This document shows positions 52,330 through 61,699 of a stretch of DNA of 64,000 bases, piece after piece. Position 1 is the stretch's first letter, and every line of letters begins with the position of its first letter. The position numbers and the translations under genes were made by a program. Source of the DNA: Nitrospirales bacterium (GTDB lineage: Bacteria; Nitrospirota; Nitrospiria; Nitrospirales; UBA8639); contig JAJDBP010000007.1 of assembly GCA_029261295.1 (NCBI GenBank), forward strand, positions 186,001-250,000, written 5' to 3'. Under the pieces are notes generated by a model. The model worked only from the letters and a program-made list of their open reading frames with translations. It did no database searches and was not told the origin of the DNA.

Positions 52330-53127
52330 TTACCCAATCGAAACGGGAACGGTCCCAGGTCTCATAGGAATACCTTGCTCGGACAAAAAGGTTTTGGCTT
52401 GCCCAATGGAATACGTCTGAAAATGAAAAATGGAAGCAGCTAAAACAGCATCCGCCTTCCCCAGAGTAAACGCCTCATGCAGATGCTGAAGCGTCCCCGC
52501 TCCCCCAGACGCAATAACGGGAATCGTCACCGCATCTGATATGGCAGCAGTCAAAGGTAAATCATAGCCATCCTTGGTTCCATCCTGATCCATGCTTGTG
52601 AGCAGGATTTCCCCAGCACCAAAGTCCATCATCCTCTGAGCCCACCGAATGGCATCTAGGCCGGTCCTATTCCGTCCTCCATGCGTAAAGACCTCCCAGC
52701 CTTCCACGTCACCCTCACACTCTGACGCCCGCTTGGCATCAATGGCCACAACGATACATTGAGAACCAAAGCGCGTGGCTGCGGCCTTCACAAATTCGGG
52801 TTCTTGAACCGCAGCGGTATTAATACTCACCTTATCCGCTCCGGCTTCTAGCAAGCGGCGTATATCTTCCAATGTACGAATTCCTCCGCCAACCGTTAAG
52901 GGCATAAACACTTGCTCTGCAGTCCGTACGACGACATCCAAAATGGTATTGCGTTTTTCATGTGAGGCGGTAATATCCAAAAAGCACAATTCATCTGCCC
53001 CTTCACGGTCATAGACCTGTGCCACGTGAACCGGATCGCCTGCATCACGCAGATTCACAAACGACACCCCTTTCACCACACGTCCATCTTTCACATCCAG
53101 ACAGGGAATGATGCGTTTGGTCAACAT
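52330..53127 (-). CDS. hisF: Imidazole glycerol phosphate synthase cyclase subunit
   Basis: A 265-residue TIM barrel that uses ammonia from HisH to form imidazole glycerol phosphate and [24 protein letters not shown] carries catalytic Asp11-type residue, DITASHEKR and the second acid [11 protein letters not shown] follow, with the phosphate loops [12 protein letters not shown] and IASGGAG. Its start overlaps hisA by seven bases. Confidence 0.96.
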   Translation of the reverse strand: MLTKRIIPCLDVKDGRVVKGVSFVNLRDAGDPVHVAQVYDREGADELCFLDITASHEKRNTILDVVVRTAEQVFMPLTVGGGIRTLEDIRRLLEAGADKVSINTAAVQEPEFVKAAATRFGSQCIVVAIDAKRASECEGDVEGWEVFTHGGRNRTGLDAIRWAQRMMDFGAGEILLTSMDQDGTKDGYDLPLTAAISDAVTIPVIASGGAGTLQHLHEAFTLGKADAVLAASIFHFQTYSIGQAKTFLSEQGIPMRPGTVPVSIG

Positions 53128-53867
53128 GAAGACCGGGCCTCCCCAGCTGTAGGAACAAGTGCTAATGCTGCCTTTAAATCCAACGCCCCTTCATACAAGG
53201 CTTTCCCAATGATCACACCAGAAATATTGCCCCCAATTTGTTGGATTGCCTTGATATCCTCTAAGGCCGTCACTCCTCCTGACGCAATGATGGGAACGGG
53301 TGAGGCCTCGGCGGCCTCTTGTAGGGCCTGGATATTGGGTCCTTCCAACATGCCGTCTCTTGAAATATCTGTAAAGACGATCCCACCTAACGGAAGTCCT
53401 TTCATAGAGTCAAAGACTTCTAGGGCCGTCAAGGTCGAAACGGTCGTCCAGCCATGGACGGCCACTAATCCATTCTTCACATCAATTCCAACTAAGATTT
53501 TCTGTGGATATTCGTGAGCAATGGCATGCAAAAATTTCGTATCCTGTAAGGCCGCTGTCCCAACAACCACTCGATTCACACCACAGGCTAGATAGGTTTG
53601 AACGGTATCCACATTTCGAATACCGCCACCAACCTGAATAGGAATAGTCAATTTGCTCACAATGGCTTCAATCTGAGGCAAATGCTTTGGAGAACCTTCC
53701 ACAGCCCCATCCAAGTCCACAATATGCAGATAGGATGCACCAAGATTTTGCCAATGCTCGGCCATGCCAACTGGATCATCCGAATATCGGGTAACCTGAC
53801 TCATTTCGCCTTGTCGCAAACGAACACATTTTCCGTCTTTTAAATCAATGGCTGGAATCAGAAGCAT
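53121..53867 (-). CDS. hisA: ProFAR isomerase HisA
   Basis: A 248-residue TIM barrel converting ProFAR to [24 protein letters not shown] starts it with the catalytic Asp, [13 protein letters not shown] and [11 protein letters not shown] follow, and [14 protein letters not shown] carries the second acid. The ATG at 53867 begins at the conserved [10 protein letters not shown]; the upstream start would add 19 unrelated residues. It follows the lipoprotein gene by 28 bases and overlaps hisF. Confidence 0.95.
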   Translation of the reverse strand: MLLIPAIDLKDGKCVRLRQGEMSQVTRYSDDPVGMAEHWQNLGASYLHIVDLDGAVEGSPKHLPQIEAIVSKLTIPIQVGGGIRNVDTVQTYLACGVNRVVVGTAALQDTKFLHAIAHEYPQKILVGIDVKNGLVAVHGWTTVSTLTALEVFDSMKGLPLGGIVFTDISRDGMLEGPNIQALQEAAEASPVPIIASGGVTALEDIKAIQQIGGNISGVIIGKALYEGALDLKAALALVPTAGEARSSC

Positions 53868-53895
53868 TTTTGGTCTCTCAAAAAATCTATGGACT

Positions 53896-54678
53896 TTACC
53901 GAGCCGGAGTACCGACTCTACCAACAGGAAATGTCTTTAATACTTTTTGTATACCTAATTCTGAAAGTTCTCTCGCCGTCACGAATCCTCCACTTTTTTC
54001 AAAAAATCCGACGACATCCTGAGTCAGGGGTTTTTGCTCTTCAAAAAATTCCCCTTTCCACAACACAATCCCATCTGAGGGTTGCACCAAAAATATTTCA
54101 AAGCCCACCGCTGCCGGCCGGGCTCCTATCCTCGTTCCTTCACGTTCACGATAGGTTCGCACCTTCCCCATTAACACCCCATCGACGTGTAACTGCCCTC
54201 CAATTTCTTTAGCCAAGGCTCGTAAAGAGGGACCTGATCGTTCATCCCAGGCGTTGGCAATGGGAGCGGATTCTTCGGTCCCTATTACCCTCAAATTTGT
54301 CCGAGCGCGAAGAATGGATTCAACCCGTGATGTGATAAATTTCGTGGCCGTATCAGAAACAGAATAACGATCTTGAGACAAATCCGATGGGCGGGCTTGA
54401 TCACCACCGGGCAACCGAAATTGGGTCCGAATTTCCTCAGGGTCTCTCACTCCACCACGCGTTTGGCCATATCCTCCCTGAGGCACTTGAAGTGCTTGAA
54501 AGGGTAGGATGGCAATACTCGTAATAGAAGATGGATCAAATTGTGGGGCAGACTGGACCTGAACTTTCGAGGGAACACATCCCATGACAAAACTAGACCA
54601 TCCCAACATTCCGACTAAAGCGAACCTCGTTAGGTGGTGTTGAGACAATCCCCTAACACCGGAAAATCTAAGCTTCAT
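53896..54678 (-). CDS. Lipoprotein of unknown function within the his operon
   Basis: A 260-residue protein with a signal ending in the lipobox VMGC, so it is lipid-anchored after export. The mature part starts SSITSIAILPFQAL and contains TKFITSRVESILRARTNLRVIG, VDGVLMGKVRTYREREGT and FEIFLVQPSDGIVLWKGEF, a layout like CsgG/LPP20-type or GNA1162-like envelope lipoproteins that assemble secreted complexes. Its start (ATG at 54678) overlaps the hisH stop as ATGA, so it is embedded in the his message. The role in this context is unknown. Confidence 0.8.
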   Translation of the reverse strand: MKLRFSGVRGLSQHHLTRFALVGMLGWSSFVMGCVPSKVQVQSAPQFDPSSITSIAILPFQALQVPQGGYGQTRGGVRDPEEIRTQFRLPGGDQARPSDLSQDRYSVSDTATKFITSRVESILRARTNLRVIGTEESAPIANAWDERSGPSLRALAKEIGGQLHVDGVLMGKVRTYREREGTRIGARPAAVGFEIFLVQPSDGIVLWKGEFFEEQKPLTQDVVGFFEKSGGFVTARELSELGIQKVLKTFPVGRVGTPAR

Positions 54679-55295
54679 TGCCATTCACCAAAATTTTTCA
54701 AGACTTGTAACCCAACTGCCTGACTTTTTTCAGGATGAAACTGGGTGCCGAAAATATTGTCTTTCCATACGCTGCTGACAAAAGACAGCCCATAGGCTGT
54801 CTGGGTGCTAACCAAGTCTTGATCCCCCAATTCAACAAAATAGGAATGGACGAAATAGACATAGGATTCCTGGTCAATGGTTGCTAAAGGTGGAGCGGGT
54901 TTCTCAATATGAATGGTATTCCATCCCATGTGAGGAATTTTATAGGAAGAGGCCGTATCTTTAGTCCGAGGAATCGCTTTGACCTTTCCTGGTAAAAGGC
55001 CTAATCCCTTATGACACCCAAATTCTTCACTTTCAGTAAACAACAGTTGAAATCCTACACAAATCCCCAAAAAGGGCTTGCCCACTTGAATAGCTCGATG
55101 AATGGGATCCACAAGACCGTAGCGGGTCACATTGGCCATACAGTCACCAAACGCCCCCACTCCCGGTAAGACAACATGACTGGCTCGATCAATGACCTCA
55201 GACTCTCGGGTGATGACCGCAGTATGCCCAACGCGCTCAAACCCTTTCTGCACGCTTCGCAGATTACCCATCCCATAGTCGATAATGGCAATCAT
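54675..55295 (-). CDS. hisH: Imidazole glycerol phosphate synthase glutaminase subunit
   Basis: A 206-residue class I glutamine amidotransferase that supplies ammonia to HisF. The nucleophile is the cysteine in FLGICVGFQLLF near residue 82, and the His/Glu pair is in GTQFHPEKSQ near residue 188. VLPGVGAFGDCM is the family loop. GGTGGAG precedes the ATG at 55295, which begins at the conserved MIAIIDYGMGN. It is separated from its partner hisF by the lipoprotein and hisA. Confidence 0.95.
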   Translation of the reverse strand: MIAIIDYGMGNLRSVQKGFERVGHTAVITRESEVIDRASHVVLPGVGAFGDCMANVTRYGLVDPIHRAIQVGKPFLGICVGFQLLFTESEEFGCHKGLGLLPGKVKAIPRTKDTASSYKIPHMGWNTIHIEKPAPPLATIDQESYVYFVHSYFVELGDQDLVSTQTAYGLSFVSSVWKDNIFGTQFHPEKSQAVGLQVLKNFGEWQ

Positions 55296-55342
55296 GGTCG
55301 TCTCCACCTCTCTCGATCTTCAAACATTTCGCTGCATCACCT

Positions 55343-55945
55343 TTATAACGATCCTTTCGTGGACAACACACCAGAAAGTCTATCTTCACGTCGGACTGCT
55401 TGATCTAAGGCCTTCGCCAACGCTTTAAACACGGCCTCCATGATATGGTGCGGATTCCGTCCATACAGGACATTCACATGAAGATTCAAACCGCCCTGAC
55501 TCACAAAAGCCTGAAAAAAATCTTCAAAAAGCCCCAAATCAAAAGATTTAATATATCGAGTCGGTAATGACACGTTGTAGACCAGATAGGGCCGACCACT
55601 CAAATCCACCGTGACCTGAGCCAAGGTTTCATCCAGTGGCACAGACGCAAACCCAAACCGCGCAATGCCTTCCTTGGTACCAAGGGCTTGGGTGAGCACT
55701 TGCCCCATCACAATACCAATGTCTTCAATGGTATGGTGATCATCAATTTCAATGTCGCCTTTGGCTTCGACCATCAGGTCGAAAAATCCATGTTTTCCCA
55801 AAAGGTTGAGCATATGATCCAAGAAAGGAATTGAGGTCTGAATAGTATTCTTGCCTGCACCATCCAGGACCCATTGCACGCGAATTGCGGTTTCAGCAGT
55901 TGTACGTTCATGTGAGGCAGATCTGGGAACAGATTGTTGACTCAT
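55343..55945 (-). CDS. hisB: Imidazoleglycerol-phosphate dehydratase
   Basis: A 200-residue enzyme of histidine step 6, the monofunctional form without a phosphatase domain. The manganese-binding motifs are [29 protein letters not shown] and [18 protein letters not shown] at 55945 overlaps the hisD stop as ATGA; an ATG two codons upstream is also possible. The histidinol phosphatase is not encoded here. Confidence 0.95.
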   Translation of the reverse strand: MSQQSVPRSASHERTTAETAIRVQWVLDGAGKNTIQTSIPFLDHMLNLLGKHGFFDLMVEAKGDIEIDDHHTIEDIGIVMGQVLTQALGTKEGIARFGFASVPLDETLAQVTVDLSGRPYLVYNVSLPTRYIKSFDLGLFEDFFQAFVSQGGLNLHVNVLYGRNPHHIMEAVFKALAKALDQAVRREDRLSGVLSTKGSL

Positions 55946-57225
55946 GTCCATCGACTCTCCATGGATTGGCTGTGCGCGTCAAAACCCTCCAAGGTGGCAA
56001 GACGAACAACAGGGCGTTTGGCTTTAAGTAATGCCGCCTGAGAATACACAACGATATTACTCCTCTTGACGTATTCATCCACGCCAAGACTTGAAAAAAA
56101 TCTTGCACTCCCCCCAGTCGGTAACACATGATTCGGGCCGGCCACATAATCAGCCACGGACGGTGGGGTATAGCGTCCGACAAAAATGGCTCCAGCATGG
56201 CGAATACGGGGGAGATAATTTATGGCATTTTCCATATTCAATGAAAGATGCTCAGGTGCAATTTTATTGGCGAGCATAAATCCCTCTTCTAAATTTTTCA
56301 CAACAAACACCACGGCGTGCCTGCCAATTGAATGTGAGGCAATTTTTTGCCGACCTAACTCACCCAATTGGCGATTGACCTCTTTGACCGTTCGCTTGGC
56401 CAAGGCCAATGAGGTGGTCACCAGATAAACACAAGCCTCCTCATCATGTTCAGCCTCACACAACAAATCCGCTGCAACATGATTGGGATTACTGGTTGAA
56501 TCCGCTAAGACCAGAAGTTCACTTGGACCAGCAATCATATCAATATCGACCTGGCCATAGACAAGCCGCTTGGCTGTCGCCACGTACACATTCCCCGGCC
56601 CAACGATTTTATCCACCGCTGGAATACTCGGAGTCCCAAAGGCCAGCGCTCCGATAGCTTGTACTCCCCCTACACGATAAATTTCATCAACCCCGGCAAT
56701 ATCGGCGGCGACTAACAGGGAAGGGTGAATAGAACCCGATGGCGTCGGGGTACACATGACAATCCGACTCACTCCCGCGACTTTGGCTGGAATGGCGTTC
56801 ATCAAGACTGATGATGGGTAGACGGCCTTTCCTCCGGGAACATACACCCCCACGGCATCAAGAGGCGTAATCATTTGCCCCAGTTGTATCCCATCTTTTC
56901 GGTACGTCCATGTGGATCGTCGCTGTCGCCGATGAAACGCTCGAATACGTCGAGCAGCATATTTGAGTGCAGAGACATCCGCCTTTGGAAGTACAGAATA
57001 CGCCTCATGAACATCCGTTTTACTCACTCGCCATTGATGAGGCTGAGTCCGAATTCGATCAAACTGCCAAGTAAAACGTTGAACGGCTTTATCACCTTCA
57101 CGACGAACCTTATTCAAAATATTTCTAACTGATTCTTCCACTTGGGCATTTTGTTGGATTCCTCGTTGGCAAACAGTCTCCACGACCTTGGAAAACCCGT
57201 CCTCCTTCCAGGAAACTATTTTCAC
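55942..57225 (-). CDS. hisD: Histidinol dehydrogenase
   Basis: A 427-residue zinc enzyme for the last two histidine steps. [24 protein letters not shown] and [14 protein letters not shown] form the NAD site, [11 protein letters not shown] and CEAEHDEEA carry a zinc ligand and catalytic residues, and [15 protein letters not shown] is near the end. It overlaps hisG by four bases and hisB by four. Confidence 0.96.
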   Translation of the reverse strand: MKIVSWKEDGFSKVVETVCQRGIQQNAQVEESVRNILNKVRREGDKAVQRFTWQFDRIRTQPHQWRVSKTDVHEAYSVLPKADVSALKYAARRIRAFHRRQRRSTWTYRKDGIQLGQMITPLDAVGVYVPGGKAVYPSSVLMNAIPAKVAGVSRIVMCTPTPSGSIHPSLLVAADIAGVDEIYRVGGVQAIGALAFGTPSIPAVDKIVGPGNVYVATAKRLVYGQVDIDMIAGPSELLVLADSTSNPNHVAADLLCEAEHDEEACVYLVTTSLALAKRTVKEVNRQLGELGRQKIASHSIGRHAVVFVVKNLEEGFMLANKIAPEHLSLNMENAINYLPRIRHAGAIFVGRYTPPSVADYVAGPNHVLPTGGSARFFSSLGVDEYVKRSNIVVYSQAALLKAKRPVVRLATLEGFDAHSQSMESRWT

Positions 57226-57899
57226 TGCCGACTTCCCTTCTTTGTGCCCTTTGATCTCTTTGATTTGCTCACTTGCTTTTTAATCCTCGTAATCACTTCG
57301 GTCACGGCAGCATGCTTCATTTTCAGACTGGCTCGATTGACGATTAAACGAGCTGATGACCATGCCAGGACTTCTTCTTCTACCAAGTTATTCGCCTTCA
57401 ACGTTTTTCCTGTCTCAACCAAATCCACAATCCGATCAGCCAACCCCACTAAGGGTGCTAACTCGATAGAGCCATATAATTTAATCAATTCAACAGGTAA
57501 TCCCTGTTGATTAAAAAACCGTTCGGTAATATTCGGATATTTTGTGGCGATACGGAGCTTAGAAGACAACCGTTGGATAGGAACCTGACCATTTGGTTTG
57601 GCGATAACTAATTTACACACACCTAAACCAAGATCCACAGGCTCGTAGACATCAGGGCTTTGCTCTAGCAACACATCCTTTCCCACGATCCCTAAATCAG
57701 CCGCACCATATTCAACATAAACGGGTACGTCGCTTGGACGAACAATGAGAACTCGATGCCCATGCTCTGGATATTCCAATATCAACCGACGGTCATTCTC
57801 GTCCACGAAATACTCCGAATACCCCGCCTGCCGAAAGAGAGCAAGGGTTGGAGGAAGGAGTTTCCCCTTAGACAGGGCAATCGTGACACTTTCACTCAT
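57222..57899 (-). CDS. hisG: ATP phosphoribosyltransferase, short form
   Basis: A 225-residue enzyme catalysing the first step of histidine synthesis. SVTIALSKGKLLPPTLALFRQAG begins the fold, RPSDVPVYVEYGAADLGIVGKD and ATKYPNITERFF follow, and DRIVDLVETGKTLKANNL binds PRPP. The length matches the short class lacking the C-terminal feedback domain, which normally needs HisZ for activity. No hisZ lies in this block. The basic tail after residue 210 (KKQVSKSKRSKGTKKG) is unusual. Four-base overlaps join it to murA and hisD. Confidence 0.94.
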   Translation of the reverse strand: MSESVTIALSKGKLLPPTLALFRQAGYSEYFVDENDRRLILEYPEHGHRVLIVRPSDVPVYVEYGAADLGIVGKDVLLEQSPDVYEPVDLGLGVCKLVIAKPNGQVPIQRLSSKLRIATKYPNITERFFNQQGLPVELIKLYGSIELAPLVGLADRIVDLVETGKTLKANNLVEEEVLAWSSARLIVNRASLKMKHAAVTEVITRIKKQVSKSKRSKGTKKGSRQ

Positions 57900-59155
57900 T
57901 GGACTTCTCGAACACGCTGAACCTTGGCACCAACAGCTCCCAATTTTTCTTCCAAGCGTTCATAGCCACGATCTAAATGATACACCCGTGAAACGGTTGT
58001 TTCCCCCTCTGCCGCCAATCCGGCTAAAACCAGTCCAGCACTCGCCCGAAGATCGGACGCCATGACCGGGGCACCGGTGAGAGAAGGAATGCCTTTCACA
58101 ACCGCATGAGGTCCATCTGTTTCAATGGAGGCACCCATGCGATGTAATTCTGGGACATGTAAAAACCGGCCTTCAAAAATAGTTTCCGTCAAAATACTTG
58201 TGCCTTCAGCGACTGACATTAAGGCCATCATCTGGGCTTGCAGATCAGTCGGAAATCCCGGGTAAGGCAATGTCTTCACTTCAACGGCTTGGAGGGGAGC
58301 CGATCGACGAATTCGCACTCCATCAGGACATTCGGTTAACTCCACACCCATCTCCTGAATTTTAGTGAGTACATTCCCCAAATGATCGGTTATACAGCCC
58401 TTCACCGTCAGATCTCCACCGGTAATAGCACCGGCCATCACAAAGGTCCCAGCTTCCACCCGATCCGGCATAACCTCGTGCTGAGCACCATGGAGCTCAG
58501 AAACTCCCTCAATGATGATTGTATCAGTCCCAGCACCTAAAATTTTGGCACCGCGCTTGGTTAAAAAGGCACACAAATCGCCAATTTCTGGTTCACGGGC
58601 CACATGATGCAAGCTCGTGGTTCCTTCCGCTAAACAAGCCGCCATAATCAGATTTTCTGTTCCGGTTACTGTAGGAAAGTCCAAGTCGATCCGGGCTCCC
58701 TTCAGTCGACGCGCCTTGGCATGAATATATCCATGTTCCACCTGAATTTCGGCTCCCATCATAGCCAAACCCTTAAGGTGAAGATTCACGGGCCTAGATC
58801 CAATGGCACAGCCTCCTGGTAATGAGACCTTCGCTTCTCCCAATCGTGTTAACAAAGGGCCAAGTGCCAGTATCGACGCACGCATCGTTTTGACTAAATC
58901 ATACGGAGCCTCAATGGATTGAACATTGCTGGCCTCCAAGACTACCCGCCCACCCTCTGTTTGGACGTTCACGCCTAGTAATTCTAGGAGTTTGGCCATG
59001 GTGATCAGATCTCGGACTTGCGGAACGCGATCGATAATACATTCGCCTCCACCCAATAATGAAGCGGCCAAAATTGGGAGAGCCGCATTTTTTGCTCCAC
59101 CCACTTCCACCACGCCATTTAAGGGAAATCCTCCAATGATTGTAATCTGATCCAC
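57896..59155 (-). CDS. murA: UDP-N-acetylglucosamine 1-carboxyvinyltransferase
   Basis: A 419-residue enzyme making UDP-GlcNAc-enolpyruvate, the committed step of peptidoglycan synthesis. The N-terminal GVVEVGGAKNAALPILAA binds UDP-GlcNAc and the catalytic, fosfomycin-sensitive cysteine is in LPGGCAIGSRPVNLH near residue 116. PYPGFPTDLQAQMMAL and the LDRGYERLEEKL end are typical. It begins 11 bases after prmC and overlaps hisG, linking cell-wall and histidine genes. Confidence 0.96.
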   Translation of the reverse strand: MDQITIIGGFPLNGVVEVGGAKNAALPILAASLLGGGECIIDRVPQVRDLITMAKLLELLGVNVQTEGGRVVLEASNVQSIEAPYDLVKTMRASILALGPLLTRLGEAKVSLPGGCAIGSRPVNLHLKGLAMMGAEIQVEHGYIHAKARRLKGARIDLDFPTVTGTENLIMAACLAEGTTSLHHVAREPEIGDLCAFLTKRGAKILGAGTDTIIIEGVSELHGAQHEVMPDRVEAGTFVMAGAITGGDLTVKGCITDHLGNVLTKIQEMGVELTECPDGVRIRRSAPLQAVEVKTLPYPGFPTDLQAQMMALMSVAEGTSILTETIFEGRFLHVPELHRMGASIETDGPHAVVKGIPSLTGAPVMASDLRASAGLVLAGLAAEGETTVSRVYHLDRGYERLEEKLGAVGAKVQRVREVQ

Positions 59156-59166
59156 TTTTTATGACC

Positions 59167-60051
59167 TCATCTCAGCCTATCAACTCGACCGAGACATACC
59201 ATCCTAGGAATGCCCTGACCATCCGGCTGAACCTTTATGACTTCAAAAACTTGTGAATCCACAACCAATTGACAGAGACCATCAATCTGTCCAAGGCCAA
59301 TCTCTAAATACATGATTCCGTCCGAAGCCAAAACATCTGGAGCCTCTTTCAATAGTCGCCGATAGATATCCAATCCGTCAGGCCCTCCATCCAAAGCCAG
59401 ACGCGGTTCAAAATCTTTGACATCAGGAGAAAGTCGATCCCATTCACTATGGGAAATATAGGGCAGGTTCGCAATAATGGCCGTCACTTTACCTGCTAAT
59501 CTGCTGGATAACAAGGGGGTTATCAGATCTCCAGCCAACCATAAAATTCGAGAACCAACCCCATGCTTCAAGCCATTGATCTTGGCAATGTGCAAGGCGT
59601 CCAAAGATCGATCAGAGGCGATAACCATTGCAGATTTGAGCGCCAAGGCCACACTAATCGCCAAACATCCAGAACCGGTGCCGACATCGATAATAACTGG
59701 TTGCGGATAGGTCTCCAGCTTGGCAATGACTTCTTGAACCAGTAATTCTGATTCAGGTCGAGGAATGAGTACTCCAGGACGAACCAGCATATCCAAACCG
59801 AAAAACTCTTGACTCCCTAAGACATATTGTAGTGGTTCTCGTGAGGCCCGTCGTTCAATCAGAGAATGCACTTTTTGGTACGTATCGTGGTCTATGACAT
59901 CGTTAACCTGAGTGTGAAATTGTAACCGGCTCACCCCCAAGGCTTCTTCAATAATCCACATCGCTTCTAGGGTGGCATTGGCAATGCCAGCTTGGCAGAG
60001 GTGGTCAACGGCCTCGCGATAAAGCTGAGAAGATGAAATGGACGACATTCT
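59167..60051 (-). CDS. prmC: Release factor glutamine methyltransferase with variant NLPY motif
   Basis: A 294-residue SAM-dependent enzyme that methylates the glutamine of the GGQ motif in RF1 and RF2. The N-terminal helical domain is residues 1-90 (EFFGLDMLVRPGVLIPRPES), the SAM site is DVGTGSGCLA near 121-130 and the active-site motif, normally NPPY, reads NLPY at residues 194-197. FEPRLALDGGPDGLDIYRRL is the usual downstream block. The ATG at 60051 is chosen over 60066. It follows its substrate gene prfA. Confidence 0.93.
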   Translation of the reverse strand, partial: RMSSISSSQLYREAVDHLCQAGIANATLEAMWIIEEALGVSRLQFHTQVNDVIDHDTYQKVHSLIERRASREPLQYVLGSQEFFGLDMLVRPGVLIPRPESELLVQEVIAKLETYPQPVIIDVGTGSGCLAISVALALKSAMVIASDRSLDALHIAKINGLKHGVGSRILWLAGDLITPLLSSRLAGKVTAIIANLPYISHSEWDRLSPDVKDFEPRLALDGGPDGLDIYRRLLKEAPDVLASDGIMYLEIGLGQIDGLCQLVVDSQVFEVIKVQPDGQGIPRMVCLGRVDRLR

Positions 60052-60121
60052 ATGGGCCTCCTGCATCAGATAGGCCGAACACCATTACAATCAATATTTT
60101 GGGAATAACTACTGAAATGCG

Positions 60122-61159
60122 TTATTGCGCTTTGAGGGCGGTCACCAAATCATCGAGATCGCCTTCCATGACGCGATCGAGTTTATGCAATGTCAGTCCA
60201 ATACGATGATCGGTCACCCGATTTTGAGGAAAATTATACGTACGAATTTTTTCACTTCGCTCCCCACTGCCAACTTGCGATTTTCGCTGTTGTGCAATAG
60301 AAGCCTCCTGTTTTTCGCGCTCGGCATCACCAATGCGTGTTCTGAGGGTTCGCATGGCTTTTGTCCGATTCTTAAGTTGAGATCGCTCATCCTGACAGGT
60401 CACCACCACTCCAGTTGGAATATGTGTAATCCGAACGGCTGAATAGGTTGTGTTGACGCTCTGTCCACCCGCTCCTGATGAACAATAGGTATCAATCCGT
60501 AAATCTTTTTGATCAATATGCACCTCCAACTCTTCAACCTCCGGCATCACGGCAACGGTGGCCGTGGAAGTATGGATTCGCCCATTGGCTTCAGTAGTCG
60601 GAACTCGCTGTACGCGATGCACGCCGCTTTCATATTTGAAAAATCCAAAAGCACCCTTCCCTTCAACGAGTACAACCGCTTCTTTAATTCCCCCGATCCC
60701 GGTTTCAGAAGATTCTACTAATTCTGATCGCAATTTCTTTGATTCAGCAAATTTGAGATACATTCGCAACAAATCCCCTGCAAACAGAGCAGCTTCGCTG
60801 CCCCCGGTGCCGGCACGAATTTCAATGAAGGAGTTTTTATTGTTCCCTTCGTCTTCAGGGCACAATAATTCTACCACCTGTGCTTCCAAAACCTCTCGAC
60901 GAGCCTTCAGCGTTTCAAATTCCTCGCTAGCCAATCGTCGCATTTCTGCATCAAGCTCTTGATCTTCCGCCATCAGTTGGGATTGTGATAATTCCTCCAG
61001 CACCTGTCGATACTCCCCAAACATTGAGGCAATGGGTTCTAGCTCTGCCCGCTCTTTATTCAAGGAAACAAGAAGAGCCGATTGAGACAACACTTCGGGA
61101 TCAGTTAATTGGTCGTTGAGCGTGTCAAATTTATTGGAGACAGCCTCCCATCGACTCAT
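60122..61159 (-). CDS. prfA: Peptide chain release factor 1
   Basis: A 345-residue factor terminating translation at UAA and UAG. The GGQ loop is SSGAGGQSVNTTYSAVR, methylated by PrmC, and the stop-codon recognition segment PxT reads RVPTTEANGRIHTS. RAGTGGSEAALFA opens domain 2. The ATG at 61159, giving the usual MSRWEAVSNKFDTLN start, has GGTGG upstream. Starts at 61201 or 61207 would add unconserved residues and lack a ribosome site. Confidence 0.95.
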   Translation of the reverse strand: MSRWEAVSNKFDTLNDQLTDPEVLSQSALLVSLNKERAELEPIASMFGEYRQVLEELSQSQLMAEDQELDAEMRRLASEEFETLKARREVLEAQVVELLCPEDEGNNKNSFIEIRAGTGGSEAALFAGDLLRMYLKFAESKKLRSELVESSETGIGGIKEAVVLVEGKGAFGFFKYESGVHRVQRVPTTEANGRIHTSTATVAVMPEVEELEVHIDQKDLRIDTYCSSGAGGQSVNTTYSAVRITHIPTGVVVTCQDERSQLKNRTKAMRTLRTRIGDAEREKQEASIAQQRKSQVGSGERSEKIRTYNFPQNRVTDHRIGLTLHKLDRVMEGDLDDLVTALKAQ

Positions 61160-61395
61160 GAGCCCACCATCTCGTAATTCTGCTTTGGTTAGATTCGCCA
61201 TAACCACGCCAATTTATAGACCAGTGAAATGTTCAGGCATATGAAATATCAAAAACAGCTGATTGAGAAAACAGGCTGTGACACGAATATTGAGCGATGA
61301 AAGACAAGAAACCGAGCCGCGCAGGTACACTACACGAATGAGCTGTATTCCTTCACGAAGTCATGAGGTAGGACGACCGAGAGTGGGGAATTCGA

Positions 61396-61623
61396 TTAGC
61401 CTTTGGCCGTTGTTTTGGCCTTGTCCTTTTTTCCATATTTTTTATTGAATCGTTCCACACGGCCTTCCGCGTCAACAATTTTTTGAGTACCCGTAAAGAA
61501 AGGGTGGCAACTCGAGCAAATGTCGACCTTCAGATCTCCCACCGTGGTCCGAGTTTGGTAGGACATACCACAGGCACAGCTCACATTAGCAAATTCGTAT
61601 GTTGGATGGATTCCCTTTTTCAT
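61396..61623 (-). CDS. rpmE: Ribosomal protein bL31, zinc-binding form
   Basis: A 75-residue large-subunit protein bridging to the small subunit. The C+ type is shown by SCACGMSY and ICSSCHPF, whose cysteines bind zinc. [19 protein letters not shown] is the family signature. In many bacteria zinc shortage replaces this form by a C-minus paralogue. A lysine-rich tail follows. It lies between rho and prfA. Confidence 0.96.
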   Translation of the reverse strand: MKKGIHPTYEFANVSCACGMSYQTRTTVGDLKVDICSSCHPFFTGTQKIVDAEGRVERFNKKYGKKDKAKTTAKG

Positions 61624-61699
61624 ATTCTCTCCTTCACTAAGCCAAACAGGTCTTTCAAGACCAATATACCCGCTATCCTGAATGCTTGTCTATTGTCTT

